Assembly (NCBI GenBank): GCA_900316585.1 | Contig: ONDM01000001.1 | Coordinates: 248,001-312,000, forward strand | From: an uncultured Prevotellaceae bacterium | GTDB taxonomy: Bacteria > Bacteroidota > Bacteroidia > Bacteroidales > Bacteroidaceae | Length of the DNA stretch: 64,000 bases | Direction of reading: 5' to 3' | Shown here: one piece after another, positions 36,924-46,029 of the stretch | Position numbering within the stretch: the stretch's first letter is position 1 | Layout: every line of letters starts with the position of its first letter | Position numbers and translations under genes: made by a program | The notes under the pieces: model-generated | What the model saw: only the letters and a program-made list of their open reading frames with translations | Databases searched by the model: none | Told to the model about the DNA's origin: nothing

Positions 36924-37613
36924 TTAAAAATTAATTAAACTTATCATTAAGATTCCTATAACATTCATGAGGAATACAAAAATCACGAAATTCACATCTA
37001 CATAGAAATAACCACTTTTGGTGCATTGCGCTGATTCATGAAGAAGAAATTCAAAAAAAATCTTCACAATCTTATAATATATGTAATAAATAAGAAATCC
37101 TATCAGCAATCCCCACAAAAACCCCACTAAAACATCCGATGGATAATAGAAGCCCAAATAAACCGTAACCCAACTGTGAAGTAATGTCCAACTTAATAAA
37201 GTAAGGAATAGTTTAAAACTTCTAACTTGCAAAGACAAATATACGCAAATTCCCATTAATCCAGAAGCCTGATTTGAAAAAAATCCATGTATTCCACCTG
37301 TCAACGAATTTACTGTATCTACTTGATTTGAAAAACTATAATCTTGAGTTGGCCTTAATCTAGCAAAATGTGACTGCAGGAAAACAGAGACAAATGTGTC
37401 GCATACAACGTATAAAAAACCTAACAAAACCAAAACAACCAATGATTTCTTAAAGTTATTGGTTTTTATAATCAAGAATATAATAGCCAGTACGAATGGT
37501 ATCCATGCAAAATGATTAATCTCTGTCAAAGCGAAATTATCCAAGACTAGAGATTCACTTCCATTCAAAAAAAGGAAAACCGTCTTATCTATATTTAATA
37601 ATTCATCCAGCAT
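36924..37613 (-). CDS. PAP2-family membrane protein with degenerate active site
   Basis: A 229-residue protein with about five or six transmembrane helices and the general layout of PAP2 lipid phosphatases, aligned by FARLRP (83-88), GFFSNQAS (110-117) and YLGFYYPSDV (152-161). The catalytic residues are replaced. The Lys of KX6RP is Q80, the His of PSGH is Q115 (FSNQ), the SR pair is V149-T150, and the nucleophile His is Y156; only RP and D160 remain. It is therefore probably inactive as a phosphatase. It begins 4 nt after the batE stop, as a member of the Bat operon. Confidence 0.75.
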   Translation of the reverse strand: MLDELLNIDKTVFLFLNGSESLVLDNFALTEINHFAWIPFVLAIIFLIIKTNNFKKSLVVLVLLGFLYVVCDTFVSVFLQSHFARLRPTQDYSFSNQVDTVNSLTGGIHGFFSNQASGLMGICVYLSLQVRSFKLFLTLLSWTLLHSWVTVYLGFYYPSDVLVGFLWGLLIGFLIYYIYYKIVKIFFEFLLHESAQCTKSGYFYVDVNFVIFVFLMNVIGILMISLINF

Positions 37614-37617
37614 CTTC

Positions 37618-38367
37618 CTAAATCTCCTCTATAGCTTCTGTTGGTATCCATCCGTTTTTCCCATCATCCAAACGTATTTCCTTCCATCCTTTCATTGTCG
37701 GATCAATAATTGTAACCTTGGTACCTTCATGAATGACAAACAAATCTGTTCCGTTCTCACTTGGAGTACTCTTCACATTTACTGAGGTTGACATGACTAC
37801 CGCTGTACTCCTATTTAACAAAATATATTTTTGATTCCACGCAAAAAAATTAGAAAGAATACAAGCCAGAATTAAAAGGATTGAAGAATAAAAACCAATC
37901 TTGCGCACTGTAATCTGTTTGGCAAATAAATACAAACAGATCATAATTAAGAGAAGAATGAAACTAATTACACCTAAGGTTGCCCATTGATCTACACTCA
38001 GCCAATTTATAACTTCTTTATACCAGGTTACAATAAAAATCTCTCCTATTGGGGAAATCTTATCAAGTGTCTTACTACGAGCAAGTTCTAAATTGTGTCG
38101 AATATTGCCATCACCAGGATTTAAGAGTAAGGCCCTTTCATAATTAAGGACTGCTGGCCCGATTTTTTCAAGCCTATAATAACAGTTACCTAAATTATAG
38201 TACACTTCAGAGCTATGACCTTCTTCAAGAACCTTTTCATACAAACTGGCTGCTTCTTGGTAGTTCTCCTTTATATAGGCAGAATCAGCATCAACCTTAA
38301 GAGAAGGTGAAGCAGTGGCAGTCATTTGTAACGACAAAGCAAATAAAACTATATATAACGTTTTCAT
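37618..38367 (-). CDS. batE: BatE: TPR and SH3-like membrane protein of the aerotolerance operon
   Basis: A 249-residue protein. A signal peptide (about residues 1-19) is followed by two or three TPR units (AASLYEKVLEEG, VYYNLGNCYYRLEKIGPAVLNYERALLLNPGD). Two membrane helices (about 128-180) and a C-terminal SH3-like domain come next (about 190-249, VNVKSTPSENGTDLFVIHEGTKV). This order matches BatE of the Bacteroides aerotolerance (Bat) system, whose exact role is unsettled. It is separated by 14 nt from batD. Confidence 0.85.
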   Translation of the reverse strand: MKTLYIVLFALSLQMTATASPSLKVDADSAYIKENYQEAASLYEKVLEEGHSSEVYYNLGNCYYRLEKIGPAVLNYERALLLNPGDGNIRHNLELARSKTLDKISPIGEIFIVTWYKEVINWLSVDQWATLGVISFILLLIMICLYLFAKQITVRKIGFYSSILLILACILSNFFAWNQKYILLNRSTAVVMSTSVNVKSTPSENGTDLFVIHEGTKVTIIDPTMKGWKEIRLDDGKNGWIPTEAIEEI

Positions 38368-38381
38368 TAATCTCTTCTGTT

Positions 38382-40223
38382 TTATTTCTTCATAGAATTT
38401 TCAACATTCTCAATTAAGGTAATTACCTTTTCGTAGAAATTCTCTAATGAATTCTCACTCTCAACTGGGGCAAAACGGGCAAACTCACACTCATCCAATG
38501 TGGTAATAACCTGATCAATAAGGCTTGATTCTAACTCTTTACCCATCAGCTTTTCACGAATATTGTCCTTGTTCAGCTTTGCAACAGGGATGCTTAATTT
38601 GTCACTTACATAGCCATACAGAGCTCGCATAATCTCATCATAGAATTCCTCTTTCTTGTGTTCTAGCATAAGTTTTTTTGCCGTTCTCAAGCGTTTACGA
38701 GCCATCTTATTCGCTTTCTTTATCCTCATCTGAGCTACATTTGCATTAGCAATCGCTTGCTTTCGGAATATGTAGAGGAATATTCCAAATATAATAAATG
38801 GTATCAGATAATAAAGAATATAACCTAAAGATCCAAAAAAGAAATCAGAATCATCTTTCTTAAGTTTTACATTGCCAAGCTTTATAAATTGAATATCTGA
38901 ATTAAACATTTGTACATCTTCCTTACTATATGAAGAGATTGTACTAGCTCCTGTATTCTTTCCTTTAGCTATGTTTAATTCATACTGTTCTGTCATCAGT
39001 GTCTTATAGGAATTACTTGCTAAATCAAAGTAACAAAATTCAACTGCAGGTATAGTATATTTCCCTGTATTCCTTGGAACATAGACATACTCAAAAGTCT
39101 TGCTGCCTTCCATGCCATTCCGTGTAATCTGAGTATTTTCTGTTACCTTAGGATCATATACTTCAAAATCTTTCGGAACTTTAACCTCAGGAGTCTTAAT
39201 CAACTTAGTGTTACCTACTCCTGTCACCGTAACTTTCAAAGTCAAAGCCTCACCTGTCTTAATCTCTTCAGGGGTAAGTTCTGATTTAATATCAAACTTA
39301 CCTACAGCTCCAGAGAATGATGCAGGTTTATCTGGTAAGGCATCAACTGTTATTGTAATAGGCTGAGTCTGTATTTTCTTTTTAACCTCTGTATATGAGC
39401 TGCCAGAATTAAAGAAAGCATCCCAAGGATCCAAATTACGCATGCGCTGTATTACTACAGCATCAAAAGAAACTCCAGGAATAGTTAATTTCCCTGTCTG
39501 CTGTGGAAAAGCAACATATTGACTCCATACAATAGTATTATAGGTACGTCCTCCAATAGATTCCTGAGTTGGCTGCTTTTCCCTTGGTAATGGTACTTCT
39601 TGTACATGGAAGCCTTTCAAATCAGGCATGTCAGGGTTGAGCGAAGTCAAGTTAACCGTATAGAAAACTTTATATGTCAATAGAATAGCTTCTTGCTCAT
39701 GCACATGAGTTTTACTCGCTGTAGCTGTAACATATAAGTCTTTAGCTGAAATGGCAGTGCCGGCATCTTGAGTATTGTCATTGCTCTGCTGAGAGCGATT
39801 TCTTCTTCCTGATGCACCAGCTGTATTATTGCCAGAGCCAGCAACCACCTTAATTGTCAAGGTATTGGAAGTTAATGTCTTTCCACCAGCTGAAACAGTT
39901 GCTGCAGGAACAGTATATGTGCCCTTTTTAGAAGCACATAGAGTATATGTGTATGTGGTAGAACTTGACGATGTGGTCTTTCCATTTACCATTTGATAAC
40001 TGGAATATGTAGAAGTATAGGGACCAGCCAACAACTCAAATCCCTCACTGTCGAATTTAGGGCCTTTGAAAGAAGATGGTTCACTATCTGTAACAACAAA
40101 TTGCACACGAAAGTTTTCCCCTTCTTCTACCTGCTCGGGAGCTGAAGCTTTAAACGATTGCGCATGGGCAAATACAATAATGCTAAAGAATACAATATAT
40201 GTATAAAATCTTTTCATTTTCAA
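38382..40223 (-). CDS. batD: BatD: surface-exposed beta-domain protein of the aerotolerance operon
   Basis: A 613-residue protein with a signal peptide (cleavage after FAHAQ, about residue 22). Long immunoglobulin-like beta regions follow (about 25-430; YTVPAATVSAGGKTLTS early, PAVEFCYFD later). One transmembrane helix (about 473-493) leads to a basic cytoplasmic helical tail (KKANKMARKRLRTAKKLM). The layout is that of BatD. It lies 7 nt after batC and 14 nt before batE. A structural role in a membrane Bat complex is inferred from the family. Confidence 0.88.
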   Translation of the reverse strand: MKMKRFYTYIVFFSIIVFAHAQSFKASAPEQVEEGENFRVQFVVTDSEPSSFKGPKFDSEGFELLAGPYTSTYSSYQMVNGKTTSSSSTTYTYTLCASKKGTYTVPAATVSAGGKTLTSNTLTIKVVAGSGNNTAGASGRRNRSQQSNDNTQDAGTAISAKDLYVTATASKTHVHEQEAILLTYKVFYTVNLTSLNPDMPDLKGFHVQEVPLPREKQPTQESIGGRTYNTIVWSQYVAFPQQTGKLTIPGVSFDAVVIQRMRNLDPWDAFFNSGSSYTEVKKKIQTQPITITVDALPDKPASFSGAVGKFDIKSELTPEEIKTGEALTLKVTVTGVGNTKLIKTPEVKVPKDFEVYDPKVTENTQITRNGMEGSKTFEYVYVPRNTGKYTIPAVEFCYFDLASNSYKTLMTEQYELNIAKGKNTGASTISSYSKEDVQMFNSDIQFIKLGNVKLKKDDSDFFFGSLGYILYYLIPFIIFGIFLYIFRKQAIANANVAQMRIKKANKMARKRLRTAKKLMLEHKKEEFYDEIMRALYGYVSDKLSIPVAKLNKDNIREKLMGKELESSLIDQVITTLDECEFARFAPVESENSLENFYEKVITLIENVENSMKK

Positions 40224-40229
40224 TTGAAA

Positions 40230-40895
40230 TTACCAGTCTTTGGATTTGCGGCGACTTTTAGGCTGAACCTTTTGCTGATTCATACGTTCTTTCACATTTT
40301 TCTCTTCTTGCTTTACAGCTTCCAAAAGTTGCTTGGCATTTTCTTGAGACATCTGATTCTGAGGCTGCTGTTCCTGTTTCTGTTGTTCCTTCTTTTCCTC
40401 TTTCTGCTCTTTTTGATCTTGTTGTTGCTGCTGTTGCTGTTGCTGCTGTTGCTGCTGATTCTTCAACAGCTTCTGACACAACACCAGATTATAGCGGGTT
40501 TCCTCATCATTCGGATTATATCGTAAAGCCTGTTTGTAAGCCTCTATAGCCTTCTGGTATTGCTGTGCTGATTGTAACGTTACACCTAGATTATGGTACA
40601 TCTTTGTACCTTTCAATTTGTTCTTAGATACATCGTTCTTAGCAGCAAGGGACAGCATCTGATTAGCTTGTTGCAAATCCCTTTGCATTAATAAGTCTGT
40701 ACCTAAGTTATACAAGACTTGAGTGTTCATAGAGTCAATCTCGTAAGCTTTACGATACTCAGACTCCGCTTTTTTCAGGTTATCCTGACGGTAAAAGCGA
40801 TTTCCGGAACGTAAACTAGAACGCATCTGTTTCTGCTGACCCATGGTTGGAACAACAAAAAAGAAACTCAAACATATATATAGAAACAGTCTCAT
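40230..40895 (-). CDS. batC: BatC: TPR protein with poly-glutamine tract
   Basis: A 221-residue protein with a signal peptide (VVPTMGQ, about residue 20). Three TPR units follow (LKKAESEYRKAYEIDSMNTQ, then QVLYNLGTDLLM and YQKAIEAYKQALRYNPND). The tail of about 80 residues is low complexity, starting with 13 consecutive Gln codons (40419-40457) and continuing Glu/Lys/Gln-rich to a basic end (KSRRKSKDW). It corresponds to BatC, thought to serve as a scaffold within the Bat complex. It is 1 nt from batB. Confidence 0.88.
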   Translation of the reverse strand: MRLFLYICLSFFFVVPTMGQQKQMRSSLRSGNRFYRQDNLKKAESEYRKAYEIDSMNTQVLYNLGTDLLMQRDLQQANQMLSLAAKNDVSKNKLKGTKMYHNLGVTLQSAQQYQKAIEAYKQALRYNPNDEETRYNLVLCQKLLKNQQQQQQQQQQQQQDQKEQKEEKKEQQKQEQQPQNQMSQENAKQLLEAVKQEEKNVKERMNQQKVQPKSRRKSKDW

Positions 40896-40896
40896 A

Positions 40897-41919
40897 TTAT
40901 CTTTTAAACAAACTGATATTCTTAAATAAAGGGTTTTTCTTTTCCATCAAAACGACTTCAATGACCAAGAACAATAGCGCTATTAAACCAAACACCCAAA
41001 ACTGTTCATCATATTCTGAATAATTTGTAATGTTTAATTGTGCCTTAGCCAATTTATTTAACTCTTTCTCCAAAGCATCCTGCGCTGAATTCGTATTGTC
41101 AACATGAATGTATGCTCCCTCACCTGCTTGAGCAATCTCCTTACACATTTCAGGATTCAGACGAGTAACTACAATATTGCCTTCTTCATCCCGTTTGTAA
41201 TCGTTCTCTCCTGGAACCTTAAAAGGAGCACCTTCTTCAGAACCTACACCCATTACATATACATGCATGCCTTTCTTTGCAGCATCTTTAGCAGCCTCGT
41301 TGGCTCCTCCTTCATGGTTCTCACCATCTGTAATGACTATTATAGCTTTCCCAACGTTTTCTTGTTGAGTAAAACTATTGGTTGCAAGATTGATAGCTGC
41401 CTGTATATCTGTACCTTGAATCTGAATAAGTGAAGGATCAATTTCATCCAAAAACATCTTTGCCGAAACAAAATCAGCGGTTATAGGCAACTGGGTATAA
41501 GCATCACCTGCAAAAACAATTAAACCCACTTTGTCATCTTTAAAACTATCTACTAATCTAGAGACAAGCATCTTAGATTTTTGAAGACGACTGGGCTGAA
41601 TGTCATCTGCCAACATGGAATTTGAAATATCCATGCAAATAATGGTTTCGATACCTTCACGTTCTGAATTGTCTATTGTAGTTCCTGCCTGAGGACGAGC
41701 CATCATTAAACACACTGCTGCAAAAGCGCCTATAGTCAACAACAATTTGGAGTTCAACCTTAGTGCGGAGAAATCAGGCATCAGCTGCTTCATCAAATTA
41801 GGATCACCATATGCCTTAAGCTTCCGTTTCTGACGGAAATCCATCAATATGTTTATGACTATCAAAATTGGTATGATAATCAAAAAATACAAATACTCTG
41901 GGTTCGCAAATCTTAACAT
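40897..41919 (-). CDS. batB: BatB: von Willebrand factor A membrane protein
   Basis: A 340-residue protein: an N-terminal membrane helix (about 10-28), a second helix (about 59-75), a VWA domain (about 88-285) with the MIDAS motif DISNS plus later TDGENH, and a C-terminal helix (about 310-328). VWA domains bind protein partners through a metal. I use the ATG at 41919 because the only earlier in-frame start is a TTG three codons before. Together with BatA it is the signature pair of the Bat operon. Confidence 0.92.
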   Translation of the reverse strand: MLRFANPEYLYFLIIIPILIVINILMDFRQKRKLKAYGDPNLMKQLMPDFSALRLNSKLLLTIGAFAAVCLMMARPQAGTTIDNSEREGIETIICMDISNSMLADDIQPSRLQKSKMLVSRLVDSFKDDKVGLIVFAGDAYTQLPITADFVSAKMFLDEIDPSLIQIQGTDIQAAINLATNSFTQQENVGKAIIVITDGENHEGGANEAAKDAAKKGMHVYVMGVGSEEGAPFKVPGENDYKRDEEGNIVVTRLNPEMCKEIAQAGEGAYIHVDNTNSAQDALEKELNKLAKAQLNITNYSEYDEQFWVFGLIALLFLVIEVVLMEKKNPLFKNISLFKR

Positions 41920-41930
41920 GGTAATCAACT

Positions 41931-42929
41931 TTAAGGAATCCTGCGTAACAACAGTATTCTCAATAACAACTCAAGTAGCAAGCAAATGAGAGCACCTATG
42001 CCAAAAATCTGAAACATCTCAAACTTCTTGCTATATTCCTTTACCTTTAATTTTGATTTTTCCAGTTTGTCAATATCACTATATACGCGCTTCAATTCAT
42101 CATTGTTGGTAGCACGATAATACTGTCCATCAGTAGTCTGAGCTATTTGTGTAAGCACTTGCTCATCAATCTCAACTGGCAGATTGACAATCTGGTAAGT
42201 ATTACCTACAGGATAAGGATAAGGTGCCAGACCATTCTTTCCTACTCCAATGGTATAGACTCTAATACCTAAACTTTTAGCCATATCTGCAGCTGTGAGA
42301 GGAGAAATATCACCCATGTTATTCACACCGTCTGTCAACAAGATAATAACCTTAGACTTAGCCTTACTGTTCTCCAGTCTAGTCAAAGCATTTGCTATAC
42401 CCATTCCCAGTGCGGTACCATCGTGAATAAGTCCTTGCTGAACCTGGTCACAACCCATATTCTGTAATAACTGAAGAACCACAGCATGGTCAGTAGTCAT
42501 AGGGCACTGAGTGAAAGCATCACCTGCAAAGAATGTCAGACCGATATTATCTGTTGGCCGATCCGCAACAAATGATGAAGCCACCGTTTTTGCAGCCTCT
42601 ACACGATTGGGTTTCAAATCCTGAGCAAGCATACTTGTGGAAATATCCATGGCAAGCATGATATCAATACCTTCTATTTCACGGTTGCTCCAGTCATTAC
42701 TGCTCTGAGGACGAGCCAAAGCAAAAACTAATAAGGTCCATGCTATTATACGTAAGACGAAAGGAGCATGAATCGTATAAATTTTCCAACTTTGAGGAGC
42801 ACGTATATACGCATGGGTATCAGGAACCCTCAATGATGGTTGAGATTTCTTATGAGCTAAAATATACCACACAATATAAGGAACCAGTGGTATAAGCAGC
42901 AAAAAAGCTATTAAATTAGCAAATGTCAT
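41931..42929 (-). CDS. batA: BatA: von Willebrand factor A membrane protein
   Basis: A 332-residue paralogue of BatB: N-terminal helix (about 5-25), second helix (about 56-72), VWA domain (about 85-290) with MIDAS motif DISTS, TDGVNNMGD and GTALGMGIANAL, and a C-terminal helix near 308-328. In Bacteroides fragilis the bat genes are named for aerotolerance. It follows the uncharacterised membrane gene by 10 nt and precedes batB by 11 nt. Confidence 0.92.
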   Translation of the reverse strand: MTFANLIAFLLLIPLVPYIVWYILAHKKSQPSLRVPDTHAYIRAPQSWKIYTIHAPFVLRIIAWTLLVFALARPQSSNDWSNREIEGIDIMLAMDISTSMLAQDLKPNRVEAAKTVASSFVADRPTDNIGLTFFAGDAFTQCPMTTDHAVVLQLLQNMGCDQVQQGLIHDGTALGMGIANALTRLENSKAKSKVIILLTDGVNNMGDISPLTAADMAKSLGIRVYTIGVGKNGLAPYPYPVGNTYQIVNLPVEIDEQVLTQIAQTTDGQYYRATNNDELKRVYSDIDKLEKSKLKVKEYSKKFEMFQIFGIGALICLLLELLLRILLLRRIP

Positions 42930-42939
42930 ACTTCAACAA

Positions 42940-44013
42940 CTAAAAACAGAGTTCGTAGAGAGTCACACCGATGTAAATCAGAATAGATATACTCAACAAA
43001 GAGAGAATAACTATTCCTCCAAGCAAAGATAATTTTACACTGCGTGAACGTTTCTCTTCAACTGTAAGCTCCTGTTTTTTATTTAATTCTGCCGGATCAA
43101 CTTCCACTTTAGTCTTATTAATGAACTCAACAGCATTCACAAGATTTCTGTCGTTTTCATTGATCAGGGCATTGTACTTCGCAAATTTTACTAAATCTGA
43201 TGTCTGGAATAACTCTCTAAGTTCATCCATGGCTTGATCATCTGGCTCATTTGTCAAGTGCTCAATGATTTCTGAGGATGTCATTTCCATGGCATTGAAT
43301 CCATAACGCTCTTTGATGTAATTTCGAAGTGTATCTGTCAATTTAGTATAGTACTCCTTAGAATCTTCAGGAGTCCAAACCTTTTCCGACTTGATCGCCT
43401 TGATTTCATTCATTGCCTTCTGATGAGGTGGTAACTTAGGAGTCACCTTTATATGTCTTATAATCGGCTTATTGTCCCTATAACGTATTATCAGGTATAA
43501 ACAGATGCCAATTATAGGAATCAACAGTATGGACAACCAAAAGACAAGAGCCCAATCTTCCCATACGAAAGGAGCGTTCATTATATCCTTCGGACCAAAG
43601 AACTCATTGGGCTTGGATAAGTTTACATCCACTGAAAAAACTTTCAAAGAAAGACTCTGGCGACTCTGATAAGGCTTCTGGTCCACCAATACCTCCAAAG
43701 GTGGTAAATAATAATGTCCCGAGTCAAAAGATGTAACAGTATAGTCTTTAGAAACAAGGAGTCTCTTTCCACCGTTCAACTCAGTAGTAACTGGTTTACT
43801 CTCTTCTAAACACTCCACACCGGCTACAATGGTATCAGCAAACTGAGGGAAGTCACAGCTTGCGCCAGCATCCATGCTTACTTGCAAATGAAGCTTAGTC
43901 TGCTCACCTACACGAATCAGCAAGGTATCAATAGATACATCTACCGTTACCTGTGCCTTTCCGTAAAGACTAAAGCATAAAAATATAAATAGAAAAAGAA
44001 AATTTCTGTTCAT
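42940..44013 (-). CDS. Bat-operon membrane protein (uncharacterised, DUF4381-like position)
   Basis: A 357-residue protein with a signal peptide (LYGKAQ, about residue 21), a periplasmic beta-rich domain (about 22-150), a transmembrane helix (about 155-175) and a cytoplasmic helical domain (about 185-300, YTKLTDTLRNYIKERYGFNAMEM interrupted by normal spacing). A last transmembrane helix lies near the end. Similar genes occupy this place between DUF58 and batA in other Bacteroidetes. The function is unknown; DUF4381-type membership is suggested by layout and position only. Confidence 0.75.
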   Translation of the reverse strand: MNRNFLFLFIFLCFSLYGKAQVTVDVSIDTLLIRVGEQTKLHLQVSMDAGASCDFPQFADTIVAGVECLEESKPVTTELNGGKRLLVSKDYTVTSFDSGHYYLPPLEVLVDQKPYQSRQSLSLKVFSVDVNLSKPNEFFGPKDIMNAPFVWEDWALVFWLSILLIPIIGICLYLIIRYRDNKPIIRHIKVTPKLPPHQKAMNEIKAIKSEKVWTPEDSKEYYTKLTDTLRNYIKERYGFNAMEMTSSEIIEHLTNEPDDQAMDELRELFQTSDLVKFAKYNALINENDRNLVNAVEFINKTKVEVDPAELNKKQELTVEEKRSRSVKLSLLGGIVILSLLSISILIYIGVTLYELCF

Positions 44014-44016
44014 CTA

Positions 44017-44886
44017 TCAATTTCTTTTTGCAAATAAATTCAACAGAGCTTTTACATAGTCACCATCTGTGCGCACGGAAACATTGTCCACATTGCACAT
44101 GTTGAATGTACGCAACATTTTCTCCTGTCTTTCAGACCACCAGTTTCTGTGCGCCTCACGTAATTTTTTGGATGAGGTATCAATGTACTGTTCATAGCCT
44201 GTCTCTGCATCCTTTACCTTCATCAAACCCACATCAGGCAAATCGGCTAAACGTCTGTCATAAATCTGAATAGCCACAACATCATGTTTGCGGTTGGCTA
44301 TCGTCAACGTATCCTTATAATCCTTTGAGTCAATGAAATCACTCAGCATAAATGCAGTGCATCTGCGTTTCTGGACATTGGTAAGGAATTCCAAAGCCTG
44401 CTTGACATCAGTCCTTTGGCTCTCAGCCTTAAAATCAATCAGCTCGCGAATGATATAAAGAATGTGCTTACGACCTTTCTTAGGAGGAATATACTTTTCT
44501 ATCCTGTCGGAAAAGAAAATCACTCCAATCTTATCATTGTTCTGAATAGCAGAAAAGGCCAGCGTAGCAGCTATCTCTGTCAACATCTCATTGGCAAACT
44601 GCTTGTCTGTACCAAAATCCAAACTATTCGACACATCAACCAGAAGCATTACGGTAAGTTCACGCTCCTCTTCAAAAACTTTCACATAGGGTCTGTTGAA
44701 TCGGGCAGTGACATTCCAGTTAATATCACGAACATCGTCTCCATACTGATACTCACGCACTTCAGAAAAAGTCATACCCCTTCCTTTGAAAGCAGTATGA
44801 TACTGACCGGCAAATATGTTATTCGACAGTCCCCTGGTTTTAATTTCAATCTGACGAACGCGCTTCAGAATGTCGCTTGTTTCCAT
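44017..44886 (-). CDS. DUF58 (VWA-like) protein
   Basis: A 289-residue soluble protein of the DUF58 family. It shows FKGRGMTFSEVREYQYGDD and RDINWNVTAR, both family hallmarks, then a VWA-like fold with a MIDAS-like DVSNS, followed by MLSDFIDSKDY. DUF58 proteins accompany MoxR ATPases and are thought to recruit the ATPase to VWA client proteins. It sits 22 nt after moxR and 3 nt before the next gene, in the order typical for MoxR systems. Confidence 0.92.
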   Translation of the reverse strand: METSDILKRVRQIEIKTRGLSNNIFAGQYHTAFKGRGMTFSEVREYQYGDDVRDINWNVTARFNRPYVKVFEEERELTVMLLVDVSNSLDFGTDKQFANEMLTEIAATLAFSAIQNNDKIGVIFFSDRIEKYIPPKKGRKHILYIIRELIDFKAESQRTDVKQALEFLTNVQKRRCTAFMLSDFIDSKDYKDTLTIANRKHDVVAIQIYDRRLADLPDVGLMKVKDAETGYEQYIDTSSKKLREAHRNWWSERQEKMLRTFNMCNVDNVSVRTDGDYVKALLNLFAKRN

Positions 44887-44908
44887 ATTAAATTGGATTT
44901 ACCTCCGA

Positions 44909-45904
44909 TTAAGGTACTTCAACACGATTAAGAATACGGCTAATGATTTCTTCACTGGTCACATTGCTGGCTTCAGCCTCATAGCTCAAACCAATGCGGT
45001 GACGCAAAACATCATGAGCTACAGCACGGACATCTTCAGGGATGACATAGCCACGACGCTTGATGAATGCAAATGCACGGGCTGCCAAAGCCAAATTAAT
45101 GGAAGCACGAGGTGAACCTCCAAAATTAATATAGTCTTTCAACTCTTTCAAATTGTATTTTTCAGGATAACGAGTTGCAAACACTATATCTGCAATATAC
45201 TGTTCAATCTTTTCGTCAATATAAACCTGGCGCACAATCTCACGTGCATCTATGATATCGTTTGTCCTTAAAATAGGACGAACATCTGCCTCCTTACCAG
45301 TAATATTCTGACGGATAATCAACTTTTCCTCTTCCAGTTTCGGATAATCAATAACTACTTTCAGCATAAAACGGTCTACCTGAGCCTCTGGCAGTGGATA
45401 AGTACCTTCCTGCTCAATAGGGTTCTGAGTCGCCAATACTAAAAATGGTTTTGGAAGTGGGAATGTCTCGTTTCCAATGGTCACCTGACGCTCTTGCATG
45501 GCTTCCAGCAATGCACTCTGAACCTTAGCCGGAGCACGGTTAATTTCATCAGCCAACACAAAATTGGCAAATACTGGACCTTTTTTAGAAATGAACTCAC
45601 CGTCCTGCTGACTGTAAATCATTGTACCAATGATATCCGCAGGAAGCAAATCAGGAGTAAACTGAATACGGCTGAACTGAGCATCAATCAATGAGGCCAG
45701 GGTCTTGATAGCCTTAGTCTTTGCCAGACCAGGTACACCTTCCAAAAGAACATGTCCGTCCGACAGAAGGCCAATCAACAAAGACTCAATCAAATGCTTC
45801 TGGCCTATAATCTGCTGGTTCATTCCTGTAACCAGATTTGTGACGAATGAACTGTGACGCTCAATGCGCTCGTTCAATTCTCTAATATCTATTGCTTCTG
45901 CCAT
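44909..45904 (-). CDS. MoxR-family AAA+ ATPase
   Basis: A 331-residue AAA+ chaperone-like ATPase. It has Walker A GVPGLAKTK, Walker B FVLADEINRAPAK, sensor LATQNPIEQEGTYPLPEAQ and the C-terminal lid with DYINFGGSPRASI. MoxR proteins act with VWA-domain partners, here DUF58, BatA and BatB. As the first gene of a ten-gene operon ending with batE, the PAP2-like protein and a small DNA-binding protein, it is the likely energy source of the Bat complex. Confidence 0.95.
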   Translation of the reverse strand: MAEAIDIRELNERIERHSSFVTNLVTGMNQQIIGQKHLIESLLIGLLSDGHVLLEGVPGLAKTKAIKTLASLIDAQFSRIQFTPDLLPADIIGTMIYSQQDGEFISKKGPVFANFVLADEINRAPAKVQSALLEAMQERQVTIGNETFPLPKPFLVLATQNPIEQEGTYPLPEAQVDRFMLKVVIDYPKLEEEKLIIRQNITGKEADVRPILRTNDIIDAREIVRQVYIDEKIEQYIADIVFATRYPEKYNLKELKDYINFGGSPRASINLALAARAFAFIKRRGYVIPEDVRAVAHDVLRHRIGLSYEAEASNVTSEEIISRILNRVEVP

Positions 45905-45935
45905 AGTTATAACATTATAATTTTATTTCGAGGCT

Positions 45936-45943
45936 CAAATTTA
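45936..45943 (-). promoter_or_regulatory. Candidate -7 element for the moxR-bat operon
   Basis: TAAATTTG on the minus strand, 31 nt before the ATG at 45904; no TTTG is seen at the usual -33 distance. Confidence 0.4.
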
Positions 45944-46029
45944 CTGCTTTCCAAGCATAGTCCCTACTAAAATTCGTTAAAGAGATTTCTTAAAAGTTAG
46001 AATTTAAGAGTATTTATAATTCTTATATC

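Noticed and set aside
40419..40480. Short tandem repeat as a CRISPR-like array
   Set aside because: The repeat is a 3-nt coding pattern for glutamine within BatC, without spacers.
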